Of a DNA stretch of 11,050 nt, positions 1-7,234 are shown in pieces. The notes beneath the pieces were generated by a model. The model saw nothing but the letters and a program-made list of their open reading frames with translations, searched no databases and had not been told where the DNA came from. Where the stretch lies: NCBI GenBank assembly GCA_041670885.1, contig JBAXYJ010000087.1:1-11050 (forward strand). Direction: 5' to 3'. The first letter of the stretch is position 1. Every line of letters begins with the position of its first letter. This DNA comes from JAJBWD01 sp041670885. Its GTDB lineage: Bacteria; Bacillota; Clostridia; Clostridiales; Clostridiaceae. The position numbers were made by a program, and so were the translations under genes.

Positions 1-262
1 AGGTAAGACCTGACTGAGGTCTGGCAGCCTTAAGATTTTCTATAATAACAAAATATGGAGTATTTTTTGAATCTTCTTCTGAAACTTCTTCTCCTGTAAA
101 CATAGCATAATATTTAGGTGCTTCTTCTGCCGGTTCATTAGTTGCTTTATTATCGGAAGTCGGGTTATCAGTTTGTACTGATTTATTTTTCCAGCATCCA
201 AAAACTATTAAGGATAACATTAAAGCTACTATAATTGAAATAAATTTTTTTATAATAATCAT
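1..262 (-). CDS. YerB-like lipoprotein (DUF3048), N-terminal part only
   Basis: The 5' end of a minus-strand gene that runs off the left edge; 87 codons are visible. Residues 1-4 are hydrophobic, K5-K6 are the positive charges, residues 7-22 form a hydrophobic stretch, and C23 follows in the context VFGC, a loose lipobox, so the product is probably a membrane-anchored lipoprotein. A Ser/Thr/Asn/Glu-rich linker follows. Then comes a segment reading YYAMFTGEEV, later PYFVIIENLKAARPQSGL, which matches the N-terminal signature of DUF3048 proteins such as Bacillus YerB (TG.., then a 'vmidN..aRPQsGL' motif). The family's biochemical role is unknown. The ATG at 262-260 is the only ATG after an in-frame upstream stop, but the G-rich AGGGGG directly abuts it, which is odd spacing. 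A rare ATT/ATA start a few codons in cannot be excluded. Family assignment rests on the short RPQSGL region. Confidence 0.8.
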   Translation of the reverse strand, partial: MIIIKKFISIIVALMLSLIVFGCWKNKSVQTDNPTSDNKATNEPAEEAPKYYAMFTGEEVSEEDSKNTPYFVIIENLKAARPQSGLT

Positions 263-289
263 CCCCCTGCTTAACTTTTAATAATATTA

Positions 290-318
290 AATATACCACA
301 TAGCACAAAAATTAACAA
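290..318 (-). promoter_or_regulatory. Promoter of the YerB-like gene
   Basis: On the minus strand TTGTTA (313-318) and TATATT (290-295) are separated by exactly 17 bases, a good sigma-A match. The predicted start near 283 leaves a leader of about 20 bases before the ATG at 262. Confidence 0.5.
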
Positions 319-352
319 TTCAAATTTCGTAAATTAAGAATATTCAAAAAAA

Positions 353-381
353 TTGACAAAAAAATTTCCTTAATATATAAT
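353..381 (+). promoter_or_regulatory. Sigma-A promoter of the ileS T-box transcript
   Basis: A perfect TTGACA (353-358) and a perfect TATAAT (376-381) are separated by 17 bases. Transcription should start near 388 and gives a leader of about 260 bases before the ileS ATG. A strong promoter whose output is cut back by a downstream conditional terminator is the usual arrangement for T-box genes. Confidence 0.9.
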
Positions 382-387
382 ATTGTA

Positions 388-607
388 AGGTAAAATGCTA
401 TGATAAGGAAAAGTAGCTTAAGAGAAGCTTATAGAGAGCAGGGACTGGTGAAAGCCTGCAAGCAGAACTTATGTGAAAATCACCTTTGAGCAGTCTGCTG
501 AAATAATAGTAAGCAAAATCGTATTCCTGCGTTAAAGGAAAGAGTATGTTGGTACTTTAAAGGTGGTATTTTAGCTTTGTCCTTTTTGGACGGAGCTTTT
601 TATTTTA
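388..607 (+). promoter_or_regulatory. T-box leader, isoleucine (AUC) specific
   Basis: A tRNA-sensing leader that lets ileS be transcribed when uncharged tRNA-Ile accumulates. Visible T-box parts, in order: a purine-rich start (ATAAGGAAAAGTAG), the AGAGAGCAGGGACTGGTGA stretch of stem I with its GCCTGC partner, and the specifier region reading GTGAAAATCACC, in which ATC at 479-481 is an Ile codon followed by the usual purine. Stem I closes with the CTGCTG near 493. The T-box core AAAGGTGGTA at 559-568 carries the TGG that pairs with the free tRNA acceptor end. It is followed directly by the terminator at 573-607. An Ile codon upstream of an Ile-tRNA synthetase gene makes the specificity consistent. 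I have not folded the element; the base pairing between specifier and helix boundaries is by eye. Confidence 0.93.
573..607 (+). terminator. T-box regulatory terminator
   Basis: Arms AGCTTTGTCC (573-582) and GGACGGAGCT (588-597) pair over 10 bp including two G-U pairs, with a TTTTT loop, followed by a T-rich tail. It lies just after the T-box core and before the ileS ATG, so it is the terminator that bound uncharged tRNA prevents. Confidence 0.88.
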
Positions 608-647
608 GAAATTGCAGAATTTAGAAAAAAGTAAAGGGGACACAGCT

Positions 648-3600
648 ATGTACAAAAAAATTGATTCCTCTAAAAGCTTTGTAGATATGGAAAAAGATGT
701 CTATAAGCTATGGGAAGAAAAAGATATCATTAAGGAGAGCTTAGATTGTAACAAAGATGGAGAATATTTTACATTTTATGACGGACCTCCTACAGCAAAC
801 GGAAAGCCTCATGTAGGTCATATAATTACCAGAGTTATGAAGGATCTTATCCCTAGATATAAGGTAATGAAGGGCTACAGAGTACTCCGAAAGGCAGGAT
901 GGGATACTCATGGTCTTCCTGTAGAACTGGAGGTTGAGAAATCTCTTGGCATATCAGGAAAGCCTCAGATAGAAGAATACGGTGTAGAGGATTTCGTTAA
1001 AAAGTGTAAAGAAAGCGTATTTACCTATGCAAGCCAGTGGAAAGAGATGTCTGAAAAAGTTGGCTTCTGGGTTGACATGGATAATCCTTACGTAACATAT
1101 CATAATGATTATATAGAGTCTGTTTGGTGGGCTCTAAAACAGATGTGGGATAAGAAGCTTTTATATAAAGGCCACAAAATAGTTCCATATTGTCCAAGAT
1201 GCGGAACTTCGCTTTCTTCTCACGAGGTAGCTCAGGGGTATAAAAATGTTAAGGAAACCTCAGTTTATGTTAAGTTTAAGCTGAAAAATGAAAATAAATA
1301 TATATTAGTATGGACCACAACCCCATGGACTCTTCCAAGCAACGCAGCCTTAGCAGTTAACAAAAAGTATGACTATGTGGAAGTAGTACAAAATGGAGAA
1401 CATTATATACTGGCAAAAACGTTATTAAATAAACTGGTAGGGGAATATGAGTTAGTATCAGAATTTAAAGGAGAAGCTCTTTTAGGTAAAGAATATGAGC
1501 AGATGTTTAAATTCTTTACTCCTAAGGAAAAAGCTTTCTTTGTAATCCATGGTGATTTTGTTACATTAACTGATGGTACCGGAATAGTTCATATAGCACC
1601 TGCTTATGGTGAAGATGATAATATTGTAGGAAAGAAAAATAACCTTCCTCTCATAAATCTGGTAGATACTCAGGGTAATTTCATTGACTGCGTAACTCCA
1701 TGGAAGGGAGAGTTTGTTAAAAAGGCTGATCCTAAAATTGTTAAGTACCTTTCTGATAACAATATATTATATAAGGATGAAAAGTTTGCCCATGACTATC
1801 CTCACTGCTGGAGATGCGATACACCACTTTTATACTACCCAAGAGAGAGCTGGTTTGTTGCTATGTCCACTCTGAGAGATGATCTTCTGACAAATAATAA
1901 TACAATTAACTGGTATCCGGACAATATAAGAACAGGAAGATTCGGAAACTTCCTGGAAAATGTTATTGACTGGGGTATATCAAGAGAAAGATACTGGGGT
2001 ACACCTCTTCCTATCTGGGAATGCGAATGCGGTCACAGAGAATGCATAGGAAGCATAGATGAACTTAAGAAAAAGGGAATAAATGTAAAAGATGATATAG
2101 AACTTCATAAGCCATATATAGATGAAGTAAAGCTTAGATGTCCAAAATGCGGAAAGGAAATGAAGAGAGCATCAGAAGTTATCGACTGCTGGTTTGACTC
2201 AGGCTCCATGCCATTTGCTCAGCATCATTATCCATTTGAAAACAAAGAATTATTTGAGAAAAACTTCCCGGCACAGTTTATATCAGAGGCAGTTGACCAG
2301 ACAAGGGGATGGTTCTATACCCTTCTTGCAATATCAACAGCAATATTTGGAAAGTCCTCCTATCAGAACTGTGTAGTTTTAGGCCACGTACTTGATAAAA
2401 ATGGTCTTAAAATGAGTAAGCATAAGGGAAATGTAGTTGACCCATTTGAAGTATTAGATAATGTAGGAGCAGATGCTACCAGATGGTACTTCTATACATC
2501 CTCAGCACCATGGCTACCATCCAGATTCTATGAGGATGCAGTAAAGGAAACTCAGAGAAAGTTCTTAGGTACACTTTGGAATGTATATTCCTTCTACGTT
2601 TTATATGCAGAGCTGGATAAGTTTAATCCACTTAAATACAAGGATTTCGAAAGCAAAAATGTAATGGATAAATGGATACTTTCAAAATTAAATTCATTAA
2701 TCAAAGAAGTATCTGAGGATTTAGATACTTACAAAATAACACAGTCTGCAATAGCTATAGAAAACTTTACAGATGAATTATCTAATTGGTATGTAAGAAG
2801 AAACAGAAACAGGTTCTGGACAGAAAATCTGACAGAGGATAAGATAGGTGCCTATACAACGCTGTACAAGGTATTAACAACACTTGTTAAAGTAGCAGCT
2901 CCATATGTTCCGTTTATGACTGAGGAAATATATCAAAACCTAGTGGTAATACTTGATAAAGATGCTGTTAAGAGTGTTCACCTGTGCAAGTGGCCGGAAT
3001 ATAAGAATGACATTATCTATAAGGAACTGGAAACAGAAATGGAATTAGCTTATGACATAGTTAAGCTGGGAAGAAGCGCAAGAAATGGAGCAAACATTAA
3101 AAACAGGCAGCCACTATCTGAACTTCTTCTTTCAACAAGAACTCTTCCTGAATATTATGGAGACATAATAAAGGATGAACTGAATATTAAAGAAGCAGTG
3201 TTTGGAGCCGATTTATCAAAATATGTTCTCTTTGACATAAAGCCAAACCTTCCCGTTCTAGGAAAGACATATGGCAGGCTAATCCCTCAGATAAGAAAGG
3301 GAATATCCTCAATGAATCAGATGGAACTGGCTCAGAAGGTAAAAAGAGGAGAAGATGTCATCTTGGAAATAGGAGATGCGAAGATAACACTAAATCAGGA
3401 AAATGTTTTAGTAACAATGCAGGGATTAGAAGGCTTTGCATTTGCAGGTGAAGGAACTTTAGGAGTAGTTTTGGATACAACTCTTACACCTGAGCTTATT
3501 GAAGAAGGAGACCTGAGAGAGATATTATCTAAGATTCAGAACATGAGAAAGGAATCAGGCTTTGAGGTTGCAGATAAGATAAATCTTTATGTCAGCGGCT

Positions 3601-3749
3601 CAGAGGAGCTGATAACAGTTATAAATAAGTATCAGGATAAAATAAAGAAAGAAACTCTAAGCATAGATATTGCATTCGGAGAAGATAAAGTTTATACTGG
3701 TTGTAATATAAATGGTAAGAACTTAATGATTTCAGTTAAAAGAGTATAA
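648..3749 (+). CDS. ileS: Isoleucyl-tRNA synthetase, long eukaryote-like type
   Basis: Cytoplasmic class I synthetase charging tRNA-Ile with isoleucine; 1033 aa. Seen in order: HVGH (HIGH motif, residues 55-58), GWDTHGLPVE near 84-93, the editing (CP1) domain with the Thr-rich WTTTPWTLPS near 221 and GTGIVHIAPAYGEDD near 310-324, cysteine clusters C459/C461/C466 and C498/C501, KMSKH at 588-592 followed by KGN, then the helical anticodon-binding domain (WYVRRNRNRFW) and a long C-terminal extension. The terminal zinc finger typical of Bacillus/E. coli-type IleRS is absent. Length, KMSKHKGN and the C-terminal region fit the type 2 (eukaryote-like) clade, which is known for lower sensitivity to mupirocin; that resistance is inferred here, not shown. 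The start was chosen at ATG 648 because AAAGGGGA lies 7 bases upstream. A TTG at 612 is in frame but has no ribosome binding site. Regulated by the T-box upstream; monocistronic, with a terminator right after the stop. Confidence 0.97.
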   Translation: MYKKIDSSKSFVDMEKDVYKLWEEKDIIKESLDCNKDGEYFTFYDGPPTANGKPHVGHIITRVMKDLIPRYKVMKGYRVLRKAGWDTHGLPVELEVEKSLGISGKPQIEEYGVEDFVKKCKESVFTYASQWKEMSEKVGFWVDMDNPYVTYHNDYIESVWWALKQMWDKKLLYKGHKIVPYCPRCGTSLSSHEVAQGYKNVKETSVYVKFKLKNENKYILVWTTTPWTLPSNAALAVNKKYDYVEVVQNGEHYILAKTLLNKLVGEYELVSEFKGEALLGKEYEQMFKFFTPKEKAFFVIHGDFVTLTDGTGIVHIAPAYGEDDNIVGKKNNLPLINLVDTQGNFIDCVTPWKGEFVKKADPKIVKYLSDNNILYKDEKFAHDYPHCWRCDTPLLYYPRESWFVAMSTLRDDLLTNNNTINWYPDNIRTGRFGNFLENVIDWGISRERYWGTPLPIWECECGHRECIGSIDELKKKGINVKDDIELHKPYIDEVKLRCPKCGKEMKRASEVIDCWFDSGSMPFAQHHYPFENKELFEKNFPAQFISEAVDQTRGWFYTLLAISTAIFGKSSYQNCVVLGHVLDKNGLKMSKHKGNVVDPFEVLDNVGADATRWYFYTSSAPWLPSRFYEDAVKETQRKFLGTLWNVYSFYVLYAELDKFNPLKYKDFESKNVMDKWILSKLNSLIKEVSEDLDTYKITQSAIAIENFTDELSNWYVRRNRNRFWTENLTEDKIGAYTTLYKVLTTLVKVAAPYVPFMTEEIYQNLVVILDKDAVKSVHLCKWPEYKNDIIYKELETEMELAYDIVKLGRSARNGANIKNRQPLSELLLSTRTLPEYYGDIIKDELNIKEAVFGADLSKYVLFDIKPNLPVLGKTYGRLIPQIRKGISSMNQMELAQKVKRGEDVILEIGDAKITLNQENVLVTMQGLEGFAFAGEGTLGVVLDTTLTPELIEEGDLREILSKIQNMRKESGFEVADKINLYVSGSEELITVINKYQDKIKKETLSIDIAFGEDKVYTGCNINGKNLMISVKRV

Positions 3750-3780
3750 AAAAATCGCTGAGTAATACTCAGCGATTTTT
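3750..3780. terminator. Bidirectional terminator after ileS
   Basis: Arms AAAAATCGCTGAGTA (3750-3764) and TACTCAGCGATTTTT (3766-3780) are perfect complements around a single central base, so the same hairpin has an A run on one side and a T run on the other and can work on both strands. It begins directly after the ileS stop and overlaps the end of the minus-strand gene. Confidence 0.93.
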
Positions 3781-3969
3781 ACATTTCATTTTATTTTTTA
3801 GATAATAATAAGTAAAAATTGCAAAAAATATAAAAGATATTATAATATAGTAAAGTATAATAAATTTATATCCTTTAATAAAAAATTTGCTTTCTATAAA
3901 TTGGCTTATTATTAATGGAATTAAAATGTATATAATAAGGATTAGACTAAGTAAATCTTTGTTTTTCAT
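3769..3969 (-). CDS. Small two-helix membrane protein, unknown
   Basis: A 66-aa, very hydrophobic protein that I do not recognise. Residues 5-23 and about 34-58 are Ile/Leu/Phe/Tyr-rich and should span the membrane; the start (MKNKD) and the end (KNKMKCKNR) are charged, which suggests both ends face the cytoplasm. Support for a real gene: AAGGTGG lies 5 bases upstream of the ATG, an ATTATA (TATAAT on the minus strand) lies at 4015-4020, and the gene ends at a terminator. Its stop codon (3769-3771) falls inside the right arm of the ileS terminator, so translation and termination overlap. The composition is also what AT-rich noise can give, so function and even reality are uncertain. Confidence 0.55.
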   Translation of the reverse strand: MKNKDLLSLILIIYILIPLIISQFIESKFFIKGYKFIILYYIIISFIFFAIFTYYYLKNKMKCKNR

Positions 3970-3997
3970 ATAACCACCTTGGCAAATTCTAAATTCT

Positions 3998-4016
3998 ATT
4001 TATTCTTAGGATAAAT
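3998..4016. promoter_or_regulatory. Candidate operator upstream of the LacI-family gene
   Basis: An imperfect 19-bp palindrome, ATTTATTCT-T-AGGATAAAT, with 8 of 9 arm positions complementary. It sits just before a plus-strand TATACT (4017-4022) and overlaps a minus-strand TATAAT (4015-4020), about 40 bases upstream of the regulator gene. Autoregulation through a palindrome is common in the LacI family, but AT-rich DNA gives such palindromes by chance and there is no central CG, so this is inference. Confidence 0.3.
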
Positions 4017-4055
4017 TATACTACAAATAAATATTAAAAAGAAGGGGGCATATCA

Positions 4056-5051
4056 ATGGCAGCTTCAATAAAAGATGTTGCAAGAGAAGCAGGAGTTTCA
4101 ATAGCAACTGTTTCCAGGGTACTAAATGATGTAGACGTAGTAAATGATGATACAAAGCAAAAGGTATTAGATGCTATAAAGAAGTTGGATTATAGACCAA
4201 ACATTGTAGCAAGAAGTTTAAAAACACAGAAAACAAAAACGATTGGGATAGTAATACCGGACATTTCCAGCCCATTTTATCCGGAGGTTGTAAGAGGAGC
4301 AGAGGATGTAGCAAATATTTATGATTACAATATTATTCTTTGCAATGCTGACCTGGACACAGAAAAGGAACTTGATTACATAAGAGTTTTAAGAGAAAAA
4401 ATGTGTGATGGAATAGTTCTTATGAGCAGCTCCCTGAATCAAGAGGCTTTAGATTTAGCTAAAAATCTATCATTAAAAACCGTTCTTGTTGAAACGAAAG
4501 ACGAAAAAGGAGAATTCCCAAGTGTTACTATAGATGATGAAAGGGCAGCCTTTGATATAGTATGCAGATTAATTAAAAATGGAAATAAAAAAATAGCATT
4601 CATTGGAGTATCTTTAGAGGAAAACAATGCAAAGTCCTTAAGATATGAAGGATATAAAAGAGCTCTTTTGCAGAATGATATAGAATTTAAAGAAGAGCTG
4701 GTAAGCTTTGGCGGACTTAAAGGAAAAGACGGCTTTAGGGCAATGGAAAAGATAATCAGAAATACTGATGTAGATGCTGTATTCTGTGTATCTGATGAGC
4801 TGGCAATGGGAGCTATTAACTCGCTTAGAGAAAATAATATTAGAGTGCCTGAGGATATTGATGTAGCAGGTTTTGATGATATATATAGTGCTTCGCAGTT
4901 CTATCCTAAGCTTACAACAGTGGCTGTTCCAATGTACGATATGGGCTCAGTTGGTATGAGAATGCTGATAAAGAGCATAAATAAGCAGGAGCTGGACCCT
5001 ATGCACTATGTACTTCCACATCAGATAATAGAGAGAGATTCGTGTAAATAA
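4056..5051 (+). CDS. CcpA-like LacI-family transcriptional regulator
   Basis: A 331-aa cytoplasmic DNA-binding repressor/activator. An N-terminal LacI helix-turn-helix (IKDVAREAGVSIATVSRVLN, residues 5-24) is followed by the hinge region YRPNIVARSLKTQKT (46-60). A periplasmic-binding-protein-like core follows, starting TIGIVIPDISSPFY. The core resembles CcpA closely in several places: the NIILCNADLDTEKEL segment, and YDMGSVGMRML at 294-304, whose Y294 and R302 line up by spacing with the CcpA residues Tyr295 and Arg303 that I recall contacting HPr-Ser-P. It could therefore be CcpA itself, a CcpA paralogue, or a sugar-responsive relative; no sugar genes lie nearby to decide. The start at ATG 4056 is supported by GAAGGGGG about 7 bases upstream. 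Monocistronic, with a terminator directly after it. Confidence 0.92.
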   Translation: MAASIKDVAREAGVSIATVSRVLNDVDVVNDDTKQKVLDAIKKLDYRPNIVARSLKTQKTKTIGIVIPDISSPFYPEVVRGAEDVANIYDYNIILCNADLDTEKELDYIRVLREKMCDGIVLMSSSLNQEALDLAKNLSLKTVLVETKDEKGEFPSVTIDDERAAFDIVCRLIKNGNKKIAFIGVSLEENNAKSLRYEGYKRALLQNDIEFKEELVSFGGLKGKDGFRAMEKIIRNTDVDAVFCVSDELAMGAINSLRENNIRVPEDIDVAGFDDIYSASQFYPKLTTVAVPMYDMGSVGMRMLIKSINKQELDPMHYVLPHQIIERDSCK

Positions 5052-5052
5052 A

Positions 5053-5075
5053 AGCTGCCTGAGGGCAGTTTTTTT
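5053..5075 (+). terminator. Terminator of the LacI-family gene
   Basis: Hairpin CTGCC (5055-5059), loop TGAG, GGCAG (5064-5068), extended by a G-U and an A-U pair, followed by seven T residues. It lies 2 bases past the stop codon. Confidence 0.92.
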
Positions 5076-5114
5076 GTTATGTAGTTTTGTTAAAAATTAT
5101 GTTGAAAGCTCAAG

Positions 5115-5966
5115 CTAAAAACCCCAGGCTCCATCTGCAGCCTGACTGTTTCTAAGGTTTTCCCATTTCCTGAGTGAAGACAGTATTATGCCTTCCATAT
5201 TATCAAATACGTTTTTAGTTTTAAAGAATGCTGCATATTTTACTAAGTTTTTAGAGGATACTCCTCTGAACATTTTAAGCCATATAATAAAATTACCTAA
5301 ATATTTTCTTGATTTCTCTGTGTTAAAATAATTAACTCTCTTATAATTATTCTTATCAGCAACTTTTATGTTTTTATATTTAAGGGGGTACCTGAAAGGA
5401 TAGTTGGATTTTAGACAAACTATACTTCTTTCATCAATATTATCAGATAATTCATATATAAAGGCTTTCGCTTTTTCTTTTTCTTTATAAATATAGCTAT
5501 CAAGCCTGTCCTCACGCTGATATAAAAATGCAAATATCACATTCTGGGATGTACCCATATCCTCGTCCATTTCTATATTACGATACTTATCTATATATTT
5601 AAGCTTAGTATGAATAAGTTCCAGAACTCCATGAAGTTTCCCATCATTTTCTTCATTTAACACAGTCAATACCTTATGTCTCCAATAGAATAAGGAAGCA
5701 TAACTGACACCAACCTTATCTTCTGCTTTTCTTAACGACAAATCCTGTTTCATGGTTTCAATAAATCTATCCCACTTATCTTTATAATGGGACCAGCTGA
5801 GCAGTGTTTTCGTATAAAGATTAAAGGTTTTTCTGCATTCCTTGCACCTATATCTCTGTTTCCCATTAAAGAATCCGAATTTGTTGACTTCACTGCTTCC
5901 GCAGTGTGGGCAGACAGCACCATTTCTGAATTTTAATTTTATTTGCTGCTGAATTGTTATATCCAT
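5115..5966 (-). CDS. IS1595-type transposase relative lacking catalytic residues
   Basis: A 283-aa protein with the layout of IS1595-family transposases. Residues 19-44 form a zinc ribbon (C19, C22, C41, C44; CPHCG and YRCKECRKTFN). Residues about 55-100 are the helix-turn-helix region (KWDRFIETMKQDLSLRKAEDKVGVSYASLFYWRHK), very similar to active members. The catalytic half is recognisable only by position. Where active enzymes have a G-x-x-E-x-D-E-T motif this one reads GVLELIHT (113-120), without the Asp. The second Asp region reads VCLKSNYPFRY (183-193). The HIQNVN..HSRLK motif is replaced, although WLKMFRGVSSKNLVKYAAFF (229-248) keeps the following conserved block. The frame is intact, and a perfect AAGGAGG sits 5 bases before the ATG. 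No terminal inverted repeats or target duplications were found. It is probably a DNA-binding protein descended from a transposase; its role is unknown. Confidence 0.75.
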   Translation of the reverse strand: MDITIQQQIKLKFRNGAVCPHCGSSEVNKFGFFNGKQRYRCKECRKTFNLYTKTLLSWSHYKDKWDRFIETMKQDLSLRKAEDKVGVSYASLFYWRHKVLTVLNEENDGKLHGVLELIHTKLKYIDKYRNIEMDEDMGTSQNVIFAFLYQREDRLDSYIYKEKEKAKAFIYELSDNIDERSIVCLKSNYPFRYPLKYKNIKVADKNNYKRVNYFNTEKSRKYLGNFIIWLKMFRGVSSKNLVKYAAFFKTKNVFDNMEGIILSSLRKWENLRNSQAADGAWGF

Positions 5967-6070
5967 GTTTGCCTCCTTGTAAAACTTTTTTATCTTTTTA
6001 TTTTTACCTGAGAAGGCTTATCTTATACATCGTTAAACATATTTTTTAACAAAAATACTTACTAAGAAAA

Positions 6071-6100
6071 TTTAATTTACAACCTTTTTTAGAGTATAAT
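6071..6100 (+). promoter_or_regulatory. Probable promoter of the endonuclease/phosphatase-family gene
   Basis: A perfect TATAAT at 6095-6100 precedes the gene; the -35 is weak (TTTAAT at 6071-6076, 18-base spacer). The divergent gap 5967-6130 also holds a minus-strand TATAAG near 6019-6024, which may serve the transposase-like gene, and a 6-bp inverted repeat GTTAAA/TTTAAC near 6032-6050 of unknown meaning. Confidence 0.45.
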
Positions 6101-6130
6101 TATATTAAGAAATTCAATGGGGGTATAAGC

Positions 6131-7186
6131 ATGAAAAAAGCAATTAAAATAATTCTATGGATTATAGGTATTTTAGTTTTATTAGCAGGTCTTTATTTTC
6201 TTGTTATGACTATTTCAGATTATAAGCCTAAAGATGTAGTTCTTTTAAAATCAGAAAATCAAAGAACAAATATATTAAGCAATAATGAATTTACCATAGC
6301 TACATTTAATATCGGTTATTGCGGATTAGATGATAAACAGGATTTCTTTATGGATGGTGGAACCATGTCAAGATCCAGCTCAAAAGAAAAGACAGAGGAA
6401 AATCTTCAGGGAATAGGCAAGACACTTATAAATTTAGATGCAGATTTTATATTTGTTCAGGAAATAGATAAAAATGCTACCAGATCCAACTATGTTAATG
6501 AATATGACTATCTAAAAACATTATTAGATGGTTACAGCAGCACCTATGCCACAAATTATAAGGTATTATGGGTTCCTGTTCCTCTAAGCAAACCTATGGG
6601 ATATGTAAATGGAGGCTTAGTTACATTTTCAAAATATAAAATAACTGATGCAGAGAGGTACCAGTATCCCGGAACTGAGAAATGGCCCAGACAGCTGGCT
6701 GAACTTGACAGATGTTTTATTCAGACAAAAATACCACTGAATAATGGAAAAACTTTAATACTTCTAAATTCCCATATGTCAGCCTACGATAAAGGAGGTT
6801 TTGTAAGAAAACAGCAGCTTGCCTTCCTCAAGACCTTTATAGAAACAGAGTACAATAAGGGAAACTATGTTATAGTAGGAGGAGATTTTAATCATCAGAT
6901 ACCGGGAACAGATGCAAAAAACTTTAAATCAGAAGAGAGCTGGCCTGACTGGCTGCAGACTATCCCGAATGACTTTACACCGGAGGGTTTTACCTGGGGA
7001 GCAGATAAAAATACCCCATCTAACAGAGCTGTTGCCAGCACTTACAAAGAAGGAGTTAACTTCCTGTCAATAATAGATGGATTTTTAGTATCTCCAAATG
7101 TAGAGATAAAGCAGGTTAAGGGCTATGACCTGAAGTTTAAAAATTCAGACCATAATCCGGTAAAGATATGGCTTAAATTGAAATAA
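6131..7186 (+). CDS. Membrane-anchored endonuclease/exonuclease/phosphatase-family protein
   Basis: A 351-aa protein with one N-terminal membrane segment (about residues 5-27) and then an EEP fold, the superfamily of DNase I, exonuclease III, sphingomyelinases and inositol phosphatases. Metal and phosphate-binding signatures are all present: TFNIGY with N60, VQEID with E111, NSHMSAYD with N213 and H215, GGDFNH with D252 and N254, IDGFLVS with D316, and SDHNPV with D340-H341. The enzyme should therefore be an active Mg-dependent phosphodiesterase or phosphatase. With the anchor and no cleavage site, the catalytic domain likely sits outside the cell, where nucleic acids, phospholipids or phosphorylated sugars are possible substrates; the sequence does not decide which. 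GGGGG lies 7 bases before the ATG. Transcribed alone, with its own terminator. Confidence 0.9.
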   Translation: MKKAIKIILWIIGILVLLAGLYFLVMTISDYKPKDVVLLKSENQRTNILSNNEFTIATFNIGYCGLDDKQDFFMDGGTMSRSSSKEKTEENLQGIGKTLINLDADFIFVQEIDKNATRSNYVNEYDYLKTLLDGYSSTYATNYKVLWVPVPLSKPMGYVNGGLVTFSKYKITDAERYQYPGTEKWPRQLAELDRCFIQTKIPLNNGKTLILLNSHMSAYDKGGFVRKQQLAFLKTFIETEYNKGNYVIVGGDFNHQIPGTDAKNFKSEESWPDWLQTIPNDFTPEGFTWGADKNTPSNRAVASTYKEGVNFLSIIDGFLVSPNVEIKQVKGYDLKFKNSDHNPVKIWLKLK

Positions 7187-7193
7187 GATAAAG

Positions 7194-7234
7194 CAGCAGG
7201 GAATCCATAATAGAATTTCCTGCTGATTTTTTTT
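7194..7234 (+). terminator. Terminator of the EEP-family gene
   Basis: CAGCAGG (7194-7200) pairs with CCTGCTG (7219-7225), extended inward by a G-U pair and AAT/ATT, followed by A and eight T residues. The T run overlaps the stop codon of the convergent dipeptidase gene (7233-7235). Confidence 0.92.

Noticed and set aside
612..647. TTG start extending ileS by 12 codons
   Set aside because: No ribosome binding site precedes it and it lies directly after the T-box terminator tail; ATG 648 has AAAGGGGA at good spacing and begins like other IleRS proteins.
2194..2376. 60-codon plus-strand frame inside ileS
   Set aside because: It lies wholly within a conserved part of ileS in another frame, with no ribosome binding site or recognisable protein.
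4439..4627. 62-codon minus-strand frame inside the LacI-family gene
   Set aside because: Antisense to a well-supported gene, low-complexity product, no translation signal.
5076..6130. Complete insertion sequence around the transposase-like gene
   Set aside because: I could find no matching terminal inverted repeats or target-site duplication on either side, and the catalytic residues are missing.
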